Assembly: GCA_964442335.1 (NCBI GenBank)
Contig: CAYTZI010000042.1
Location: 1-14,603, forward strand
Direction: 5' to 3'
From: JBFYTX01 sp964442335
Lineage (GTDB): Bacteria; Chloroflexota; Dehalococcoidia; Dehalococcoidales; RBG-16-60-22
Length of the DNA stretch: 14,603 nucleotides
This document shows positions 1 through 5,714 of this stretch, piece by piece. The first letter of the stretch is position 1. The number at the start of each line of letters is the position of its first letter. The translations under genes and the position numbers were made by a program. The notes under the pieces are model-generated. The model was not told the DNA's origin, searched no databases, and worked only from the letters and a program-made list of their open reading frames with translations.

Positions 1-1334
1 TCGGCAAGCCCGGCTCGGGGGTAAACCCGCTGCGGGGACAGAACAACGTCCAGGGCGCCTGCGACATGGGCGCGCTGCCCAATGTGTTCACCGGTTACCA
101 GCCGGTCTCCAGCGAGGCGGTGATAAAGAAGTTCGGAGAAGCGTGGGGTGTGAAACTGAGCCAGGAGCCGGGCATGAAGCTCACGACGATGTTCCCCGCC
201 GCCATAACGGGCGATATCAAAGCGATGTACATCATGGGCGAAGACCCGGTAATGACCGACCCCGATACCCACCACATCCGCGAGGCGCTCAGCAAGCTGG
301 ACTTCTTCGTTTTCCAGGACATTTTATTCAACGAGACCGCCAAATACGCCCACGTCGTCCTCCCGGCGGCCAGCTTCGCCGAAAAGGACGGCACCTTCAC
401 CAACACCGAGCGGCGCGTCCAGCGCATCAGGAAAGCGGTCGAGCCGCCAGGCGAGAGCAAAGACGACTGCTGGATAGTCGCCGAGATAGCGAAACGCATG
501 GGCGCCAAAGGCTTCGACTATTCCGGCCCCGAAGATATCATGAGTGAGATAGCGCGGCTGACGCCGAGCATGGCAGGCATCAATTACCGGCGCCTGGAGG
601 AAGGCAGTTTGCAGTGGCCCTGCACCAGCGAAGACCACCCCGGCACCTGCATCCTGCACGAATCGGTCTTTTCGAGGCCGAGCGGCAAAGGCAATTTCGT
701 GGCGCTGAAATACCGTCCCCCGGCGGAAATGACGGACGCCGAGTACCCGCTTATGCTGATGACGGGGCGCAGGCTCTACCACTATCACGCCACGATGACC
801 CGCAAGGTGGACGTACTCAATACCCTCATGAGCGAGGAAGAGCTCAAGATAAGTCCCGGGGACGCTTCCGCCCTGGGGATAAAGCCGGGGGACCTGGCGC
901 GCGTGACCTCCCGCCAGGGCGAGGTAAAGGTACGGGCCAAAGTCACGGAAGCGGTGCCGGAGGGCGTGGTCCACATGGCCTTCCACTTTTTAGAGACGCC
1001 CACCAACACGCTTATCAGCTCCCAGCAGGAGACGCTCGACCCCGTTACCGGCACGCCGGCCTACAAGACCTGCCCGGTGAGAGTAAGCAGGTACGAACCG
1101 GTCGATCATAAAGAGGCGATGACATCCGCGCTGCACCGCGCCAGCCAGGACGGCGCTTTCGCCGCGCTGCTCAAACGCGACCCCGCGGCCGCTTTGAAGG
1201 AATACAATCTGAACGACAAAGAGATAGCGCTGGCAGCCGGCGGAGATATCGAAAAGATAGAGTCGTTCACCGGCAAGCTGGACGAGCGCGTGCGGTACTG
1301 GGTCCTGGATATCCTGGGGAAGCAGAAAAGCTAG
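1..1334 (+). CDS. fdhA: Formate dehydrogenase alpha subunit (molybdopterin oxidoreductase), 3' part, with extra C-terminal tail
   Basis: The frame is open from the left edge (codons start at position 3), so the 5' end, including the Fe-S and catalytic Cys/Sec region, lies outside the window. About 443 residues are visible. They begin with the family hallmark GVNPLRGQNNVQGACDMGA. A central molybdopterin domain follows (MGEDPVMTDPD, then VVLPAASFAEKDGTFTNTER). Next is a molydopterin-dinucleotide-binding beta-barrel that includes GRRLYHYH and ends near CPVRVSRY. These are typical of the catalytic subunit of Mo/W formate dehydrogenases, which oxidise formate to CO2 or do the reverse with NAD, ferredoxin or membrane partners; the partner cannot be told here. 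After the barrel there is an ~80-residue tail (about 1098-1331) that standard family members lack. Its last ~42 residues resemble the small protein at 5361-5666. A histidine kinase gene starts 57 bp downstream on the same strand. FdhA-like identity is strong; the exact subtype is uncertain. Confidence 0.93.
   Translation, partial: GKPGSGVNPLRGQNNVQGACDMGALPNVFTGYQPVSSEAVIKKFGEAWGVKLSQEPGMKLTTMFPAAITGDIKAMYIMGEDPVMTDPDTHHIREALSKLDFFVFQDILFNETAKYAHVVLPAASFAEKDGTFTNTERRVQRIRKAVEPPGESKDDCWIVAEIAKRMGAKGFDYSGPEDIMSEIARLTPSMAGINYRRLEEGSLQWPCTSEDHPGTCILHESVFSRPSGKGNFVALKYRPPAEMTDAEYPLMLMTGRRLYHYHATMTRKVDVLNTLMSEEELKISPGDASALGIKPGDLARVTSRQGEVKVRAKVTEAVPEGVVHMAFHFLETPTNTLISSQQETLDPVTGTPAYKTCPVRVSRYEPVDHKEAMTSALHRASQDGAFAALLKRDPAAALKEYNLNDKEIALAAGGDIEKIESFTGKLDERVRYWVLDILGKQKS
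1098..1331 (+). other. C-terminal helical tail on FdhA resembling a LigA/Nif11-like module
   Basis: This part of the FdhA reading frame lies after the last recognisable residues of the molybdopterin-binding barrel. It is predicted to be helical, with a pattern of roughly AxLKRDPAAALKEY, then LNDKEIALAAGGDIEKIE, then LDERVRYWVLDIL. The 'DP-x-x-ALxxY-x-L-x-x-x-E-x-A-x-x-x-GD' arrangement recalls the short helical motif of protocatechuate 4,5-dioxygenase alpha subunits (LigA) and Nif11-type proteins. That resemblance is by eye only. A gap-free alignment to residues 50-91 of the small protein at 5361-5666 gives about 15 identities in 42 positions. Confidence 0.5.
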
Positions 1335-1391
1335 CGATCGACAAAAAGAGTATAATAGGAACGATATAAGGCAACAGCGGGTAGCCGGCCG

Positions 1392-2600
1392 ATGACCAAT
1401 TCTCCTGACAAGGAGACCGGAAAGAACCAGGGACCTCCCCCGGCGGAGGCCCACTGGCTGTTGCAGCCGAAGACCAGGCGGGGAATTCGCAGCCCCCATT
1501 TCTGGATAATCTTCAGCCTTTTCGCCGTTTTTACCTACATCTACTACGGCGTCATGACCGCCTACCAGGACATATACGTCGTTATTTTCTTCTATCCGCT
1601 GGCGTACGCGGCCTTCGTCTACCGCATGCGCGGGGTAATCATCGGCGGGCTGCTTTTCCTGGGCATCCTCCTGGTCAATACCTTCGTCTTTAACTATGAT
1701 AACTACGACGTATTATCGCTATTGAGGACGCTACTTTTCGCGTCTTTCGTCTTCCTCATCAGCAGCCTGGGGGCGACCCTGCTGAACTATCTGGAACACC
1801 AGATTGAATCGAACCGGGAAATCCTGTCCCTCAATAATGAACTGAACGACACCATCGAGCGGCTGCAAACGACGCAGCAGCAGCTTATCCAGGCCGCGCG
1901 GCTCAGCTATATCGGCCAGCTTTCGGCGGGGGTAGCCCACGAGCTCAACAACCCGATAGCCGGCATCCTGGTCTACATCCGGCTGATGAAGGAGAAGCTC
2001 GCCAAGGGAAACTGCGACAAGGAGCAACTCAGGGGCATCCTGGAAAAAGTAGAATCGGCCATTGACTACTGCACCGGGATTATCCGCGGTCTCCTGGATT
2101 TCGCCCGGCAGTCCGAGCCGCGGCTGGGCCCGGTGACGGTGGGGCGGGCCGTCGATAAAGCAATGTCGCTGGTGGGCCACCAGGCCAGGGCGAAGGCGAT
2201 AGAGGTGGTCAGGGACGAGACCCCGGGGCTGCCCCTGGTGGTGGCGGACTTCAACCAGCTGGTGCAGGTCTTCATCAACCTGGTGCTGAACGCCGTCCAG
2301 GCGATGGACAGCGGCGGCAGGCTGACGATACACACCGAGGCGGAGGACAGGTGGGTGAGGATAATCGTCGGGGACACGGGCCGCGGCATATCCCCGGAGA
2401 ACCTGGAGAAGCTTTTTACCCCGTTTTTCACAACGCGGGGGGACGAGAAGGGGGTGGGGCTGGGGCTGGCGGTATCCTACGGGATTATCGAGAACCACGG
2501 CGGCCGCATCGAGGTAAAGAGCGAGGTGGGCAAAGGGAGCGTTTTTACAATCTTTCTGCCCGCGTACCGCGGGAGCGCCCCGACGGGACCGGCGGGATAA
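1392..2600 (+). CDS. Membrane-bound NtrB-type sensor histidine kinase, orphan
   Basis: The 402-residue protein has a basic, proline-rich N-terminus and four likely membrane helices (about residues 36-55, 59-77, 82-101 and 111-132) with almost no extracytoplasmic loop. A coiled-coil linker follows (about 133-170), then a complete kinase core. The H-box is LSAGVAHELNNPIAG with phospho-acceptor H183. The N-box is FINLVLNAVQAM (N296/N300), the G1 box is GDTGRGIS (D328), the F-box is FTPFF and the G2 box is GVGLGLA. The lack of a periplasmic sensor loop suggests it senses something in the membrane or cytoplasm. The ATG start lacks a strong Shine-Dalgarno sequence; a TATAAT at 1351-1356 could be a -10 element but has no good -35. 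No response regulator is adjacent. The nearest receiver domains are the NarL-type regulator on the other strand and the receiver fused to acetyl-CoA synthetase at 5715. Its ligand and partner are unknown. Confidence 0.92.
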   Translation: MTNSPDKETGKNQGPPPAEAHWLLQPKTRRGIRSPHFWIIFSLFAVFTYIYYGVMTAYQDIYVVIFFYPLAYAAFVYRMRGVIIGGLLFLGILLVNTFVFNYDNYDVLSLLRTLLFASFVFLISSLGATLLNYLEHQIESNREILSLNNELNDTIERLQTTQQQLIQAARLSYIGQLSAGVAHELNNPIAGILVYIRLMKEKLAKGNCDKEQLRGILEKVESAIDYCTGIIRGLLDFARQSEPRLGPVTVGRAVDKAMSLVGHQARAKAIEVVRDETPGLPLVVADFNQLVQVFINLVLNAVQAMDSGGRLTIHTEAEDRWVRIIVGDTGRGISPENLEKLFTPFFTTRGDEKGVGLGLAVSYGIIENHGGRIEVKSEVGKGSVFTIFLPAYRGSAPTGPAG

Positions 2601-2620
2601 ATTTTACAGGGCTTTCCGTG

Positions 2621-2725
2621 CTGGTTGATTATCAATACTCACCCCCTGACCCCCTCTCAAACAGCTATATCAAGCCGGGCGCGGGACACATTGTTTGAGA
2701 GGGGGAAAGATTTGAGAGGGACTAA
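2621..2725. repeat. Dispersed palindromic repeat, copy 1
   Basis: This is a perfect 14-bp inverted repeat, CCCCCTCTCAAACA at 2650-2663 and its complement at 2692-2705, with a 28-nt loop. It is preceded by CTGGTTGATT and CTCACCCCCTGAC and followed by a second TGAGAGGG. The left flank and arms match copy 3 at 12307-12420 closely, and copy 2 lies at 9614-9730. It sits between two convergent genes, where its hairpin could help end transcription from either side. It is probably a REP/MITE-like element. Confidence 0.8.
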
Positions 2726-2865
2726 CGTCCCTCCCGGCGGGCTACTCCCTGAGAGCAGGGCGTCTAAGAGGGTAAAGAGAGAAGCTGCGTTCGAACCCCT
2801 TTTCCCAACACCACAAAATAGTAATATTATACGGGGCGTTTGAGGGGGTCACGACCCTCTTTCTT
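2726..2865. other. Gene-free spacer between two repeats
   Basis: No credible gene is visible. The left part (GTCCCTCCCGGCGGGCTACTCCC, here shortened to its key blocks GTCCCTC and ACTCCC) aligns loosely with the tail of repeat copy 2 around 9707-9730. The repeat unit may therefore extend to about 2750. The rest is AT-richer non-coding sequence. Confidence 0.4.
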
Positions 2866-2938
2866 TTCCCCCCTCTCCAGCCAGAGTAGCTCCGGGACGC
2901 GCGGAGAAACAGGCTGGAGAGGGGTAAGGGGTGAGGTT
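2866..2938. repeat. Dispersed palindromic repeat, diverged copy in opposite orientation
   Basis: A perfect 13-bp inverted repeat lies here: CCCCTCTCCAGCC at 2870-2882 pairs with 2912-2924. An inner CTCCG/CGGAG stem lies at 2890-2894 and 2902-2906. The right flank TAAGGGGTGAGGTT, read on the other strand, gives AACCTCACCCCTTA, which matches the left flank of the copies at 2638, 9614 and 9862. It is therefore the same family, inverted. It lies about 50 bp downstream of the stop of the minus-strand kinase and could serve as its terminator hairpin, though no T-tract is present. Confidence 0.7.
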
Positions 2939-2986
2939 ACACTGGAAAACCAAAAGTAATCAGATAAATTAAAACCTTCCTGAGGC

Positions 2987-4450
2987 CTACCAGGGCAGCC
3001 TGACGGAAAGCTCGGTGCCTTTGCCGGGTGCCGATTTTATCCGAAGGCTGCCGTTAAGGAGACGGGCGCGCTCGTACATGCCCATGAGGCCGAGCCGGCC
3101 GGCCGTGACTATGTCCACGAACCTTTCCGGAACAATAAAGCCCTGGCCGTCATCGGTCACAGTCATGGTAATGCCGTCGACCTCACCCTTAATCCCGATT
3201 GTCACTTTAGAAGCGCGGGCGTGTTTCCTGATATTGTTCAGGGCTTCCTGGGCGATCCTGAAGAGGACTATCTGCGTCTCCGGGGAAAGTTCGCGGTCAA
3301 TGCCCGCGGCCTCAACGAGAACCTGAATCCGCTGGTCTTTTTCCAGCTCTTCGGCAATCCATTCGAGGGCGGCCACCAGGCCGAGGTCGTCGAGGATACG
3401 CGGCCTGAGCCCCTGGGCGGTCGCCCGGAGGGCTTCCAGCGCCTTGACGGCCTGGTCGCGCAGCTCCGCGAGATGGTCTTTCAAATCGGCCGACCTGAGG
3501 CGCGGACTTGACATAAGCTTATCCAGCTTCTGGGTGAGGATGATGATGTCGGGGGAAACGTCGTCATGGAGGTCGCGGGCGACGCGTTTCCGCTCCTCCT
3601 CCTGGGCGCGGGTAATCTGCTGGATATATACGCGCACGTTCTCCTGCTGCTGTTTCTCCAGGGTGACATCCCGCGCCACGTGCTCGAAGCCGCTGATACG
3701 GCCCCCGGCCACGATGGCGTTGGTGGACATCTTCACCGTCTTGACCGTGCCGTCCTTGATGGAAAACTGCTGCTCGTAAGGCTGGTCGAACTCCTCGCCG
3801 TTGACGAGCTTGTCCCTAACCTCCCTGGCCAGCGCCAGGGACGAGTCGCTGAGGAACCGGGCAAGCTGCACGCCTTTCAGTTCCTCCCTTTTGAACCCGG
3901 TCATCCTTTCGAAAGCCCGGTTACCGTCCACGAACAGCCCGTTGACGTCCTGCACCCAGATGGCGTCGCTGGCGTTTTCAAACAGATAGCGGTATTTCTG
4001 CTCCGAGATGCTCATTCCCCGCTCGGACTCCTCCAGCCGGGCCACGAGCTGGCGGTGAAGACGGCGCTCTTTCCTCCTGGACTCAAGCCACAGGTTTATC
4101 AGGAGCCCCAGGACAAAGACGACGGCGCTCTCCAGGAGGGCGTCGGAGCGGTACTCGGAGAACAGGAAGACGCGGGGCAGAAAGATGGCCAGCATCGCCG
4201 CCAGGCTGGCCAGGCCGGCGCGCAGGCCGAGGAACAGGCCGGCATAACTCACGGGCACCAGGAAAAGGATGCGCTCCATGGTGTGGCGCGTCAGCCCCAG
4301 CGGGGAAAAGAGCGAAGAAGACTCTATGCCAAGAACCTGCTGCGGGTATTGCAGGATGATGCCGATGGCGAACATCGCCACCACCACCCACAGGTGCGGA
4401 TTGGAGAAGTAGACCGGCGCCCGCTTTAGTATACGGAAGAAAATGGCCAA
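2987..4450 (-). CDS. PAS-domain sensor histidine kinase, HisKA_3 (NarX/LiaS/DegS type)
   Basis: The 487-residue protein has a membrane-embedded N-terminus with about four helices between residues 19 and 122. A short helical linker and a PAS domain follow (about 151-260: YRYLFENASDAIWVQD, ISGFEHVARDVT). Then comes the HisKA_3 dimerisation/phosphoacceptor helix EEERKRVARDLHDDVSP with H295, and a HATPase_c domain: N-box FRIAQEALNNIRKHA, G1 VTDDGQGF, and a GRLGLMGMYERA lid region ending in GKGTELSVRLP. This architecture phosphorylates NarL/LuxR-type regulators, and just such a gene lies immediately upstream on the same strand (35-bp gap). The pair is very likely one operon and one signalling system. 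The start is TTG, chosen for its GGGGG run just upstream although the spacing is tight; the exact start is uncertain. The PAS domain may bind a small ligand or cofactor, which cannot be told from sequence. Confidence 0.93.
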   Translation of the reverse strand: MAIFFRILKRAPVYFSNPHLWVVVAMFAIGIILQYPQQVLGIESSSLFSPLGLTRHTMERILFLVPVSYAGLFLGLRAGLASLAAMLAIFLPRVFLFSEYRSDALLESAVVFVLGLLINLWLESRRKERRLHRQLVARLEESERGMSISEQKYRYLFENASDAIWVQDVNGLFVDGNRAFERMTGFKREELKGVQLARFLSDSSLALAREVRDKLVNGEEFDQPYEQQFSIKDGTVKTVKMSTNAIVAGGRISGFEHVARDVTLEKQQQENVRVYIQQITRAQEEERKRVARDLHDDVSPDIIILTQKLDKLMSSPRLRSADLKDHLAELRDQAVKALEALRATAQGLRPRILDDLGLVAALEWIAEELEKDQRIQVLVEAAGIDRELSPETQIVLFRIAQEALNNIRKHARASKVTIGIKGEVDGITMTVTDDGQGFIVPERFVDIVTAGRLGLMGMYERARLLNGSLRIKSAPGKGTELSVRLPW

Positions 4451-4484
4451 TACCCCCTGTCAAGGTCGATGACCGTGGCGGCGG

Positions 4485-5147
4485 TTACTGCATATCGTCA
4501 AGGTCAATATAACCCTGTTTCAGCCCTTTGATAATGGCGTCGGTGCGGCTGCTGCAGCCGAGTTTATTGAAGATATTAGTCATATGGGCTTTCACGGTGC
4601 GCAGGCTGATGAAAAGTTTTTCCGACATTTCCTTGTTGCTCAAACCGCGGGCCGCCCACTTGAGAATTTCCATCTCCCGCGCGGTAAGCTGGTCGTTGAG
4701 GCGGTGGTCTTCGGGGTTTTTAGACAGGCTCGCCAGGCGCTGAACGAGCTTGCGCGTGACCTCGGGGTCGAGCACGGACTCGCCGGCGCGCACCGCGCGT
4801 ATCGCCTTAATAACATCTTTGCCGGGCGAGTTCTTGAGCAGATAGCCACAGGCGCCAGCTTCCAGAAGCCCGATGATATAGCGAATATCGCTGTAAGCGG
4901 TCAGTATCAACAGGGCCGTCGAGGGGCTTACCTGCTTAATCTGGCGGGTCGCTTCGACGCCGTTCATCCTGGGCATGACGATGTCCATAATAACGATGTC
5001 CGGCTTCAGCTTTTTGGTCAGCTGGATAGCTTCTTCGCCGTTAGCCGCCTCCCCCACCAGCTCAAAGTCTTTCTCCTGCGAAAGCAGATTGCGCATACCC
5101 TCCCTAAGCATGGCATGGTCATCCGCAATCAGTATCTTTGTCTTCAT
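4485..5147 (-). CDS. NarL/LuxR-family response regulator
   Basis: The 220-residue protein has an N-terminal receiver domain with acidic pair D9/D10, phospho-acceptor D55 (IVIMDIVMP), T83 and K105. A short linker leads to a GerE/LuxR helix-turn-helix (about 153-210: LTAREMEILKWAARGLSNKEMSEKL, here in two parts, LTAREMEILKWAARG and LSNKEMSEKLFIS, then RTVKAHMTNIFNKLG). It is a DNA-binding transcription regulator controlled by phosphorylation, most likely by the HisKA_3 kinase encoded directly downstream. The ATG start has a GGGAGG Shine-Dalgarno sequence three bases upstream, and a sigma-70-type promoter lies behind it at 5186-5214. Its targets are not evident. The divergently transcribed acetate operon sharing this ~210-bp intergenic region is a natural candidate. 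Confidence 0.95.
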   Translation of the reverse strand: MKTKILIADDHAMLREGMRNLLSQEKDFELVGEAANGEEAIQLTKKLKPDIVIMDIVMPRMNGVEATRQIKQVSPSTALLILTAYSDIRYIIGLLEAGACGYLLKNSPGKDVIKAIRAVRAGESVLDPEVTRKLVQRLASLSKNPEDHRLNDQLTAREMEILKWAARGLSNKEMSEKLFISLRTVKAHMTNIFNKLGCSSRTDAIIKGLKQGYIDLDDMQ

Positions 5148-5185
5148 TGACCTCCCGTTACCTGGGAAAACGCGTATCCCTATTT

Positions 5186-5214
5186 ATTTTAGAACGTTCA
5201 GGGAAAAATCTCAA
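5186..5214 (-). promoter_or_regulatory. Sigma-70-like promoter for the response regulator/kinase operon
   Basis: On the minus strand TTGAGA (5214-5209) and TAAAAT (5191-5186) are separated by exactly 17 bases. They lie about 40 bp upstream of the ATG at 5147. Good match and good position; not experimentally known. Confidence 0.6.
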
Positions 5215-5235
5215 TCTTTTATATATAGGCCGCAG

Positions 5236-5245
5236 GTACTAGTAC
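5236..5245. promoter_or_regulatory. Short perfect palindrome, possible operator
   Basis: GTACTAGTAC is a perfect 10-bp palindrome located between the minus-strand regulator promoter and the start of the plus-strand acetate operon. A dimeric regulator could bind it, but a palindrome this short may arise by chance. Confidence 0.2.
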
Positions 5246-5360
5246 TCCGGAACGATACGAATACGACCCGGCGATTAGAAAAATAGGCAAAACGTGCGCT
5301 TTACGGACGCGTCAAACCTGATAGCATTAAATCAGGAAAGACACGGAGCGCGAGAGCAAA

Positions 5361-5666
5361 TTGGCAAAAGCGAGAGATATCAGCCCGGATAAAGCCGGCA
5401 GCCCGGAGAAGAGGCAGGCTATCCTGGCCGCCCTGAACAAAGTCACCGCGGACTGTCCCGCGACGGACACGCCCGCCGGCGAGCCCGACGACAGGGTCGA
5501 TGGTTACTATACGCTGACGCTCGAGGAGCTGGCCGCGCTGGTCAGCGGCGATATCAAGAAAATCGAGGACTGGGTAAGCAACCTGGACCGGCACCACGCG
5601 ACCTGGCTCCTGCGCTGGCTTATCAACGAACGTCAAGGGGAAAACACAGCGAAGAGACTATCATAA
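5361..5666 (+). CDS. Small helical protein upstream of receiver-acetyl-CoA synthetase; related to the FdhA tail
   Basis: A 101-residue protein with a TTG start. Purine-rich GGAG and GAGAG tracts lie 8-15 bases upstream, so the start is only moderately supported. There is no signal peptide or membrane helix. The N-terminal half is polar (SPEKRQAILAALNKVTADCP). The C-terminal half (residues 50-92) carries YTLTLEELAALVSGDIKKIE, then a conserved-looking LD, then TWLLRWLINE. The C-terminal half aligns without gaps to the last 42 residues of the FdhA tail in this window (about 15 identities) and recalls LigA/Nif11-type helical modules. It is 48 bp upstream of the fusion gene on the same strand, so it is probably co-transcribed. 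I do not recognise a named family. It could be a regulatory or docking partner of the fusion protein or of formate dehydrogenase; that is inference. Codon use matches its neighbours, which supports it being real. Confidence 0.72.
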   Translation: MAKARDISPDKAGSPEKRQAILAALNKVTADCPATDTPAGEPDDRVDGYYTLTLEELAALVSGDIKKIEDWVSNLDRHHATWLLRWLINERQGENTAKRLS

Positions 5667-5714
5667 ATTGTAATAAACAAGAAAGGTAAACAGTATAAAA
5701 GGAGAAGTGAATAC

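Noticed and set aside
2625..2843. A 72-codon frame after the NtrB-type kinase
   Set aside because: It lies across repeat copy 1 and its tail, and resembles the spurious frame over repeat copy 3. It is explained by the repeat.
2638..2938. Possible CRISPR array from repeated GAGAGGG/CCCTCTC blocks
   Set aside because: Units are palindromic, of differing orientation and irregularly spaced. Copies are dispersed over 10 kb, and there are no cas genes.
3566..4429. A 287-codon open frame on the plus strand opposite the HisKA_3 kinase
   Set aside because: It is fully antisense to a kinase with every motif intact, and its translation is rich in Gly, His, Gln and Val with no recognisable domain. It is a high-GC shadow.
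5668..5699. TTGTAA...TATAAA as a promoter for the receiver-Acs gene
   Set aside because: The spacer is 20 bases, and transcription would start at the Shine-Dalgarno sequence. Co-transcription with the small gene upstream is simpler.
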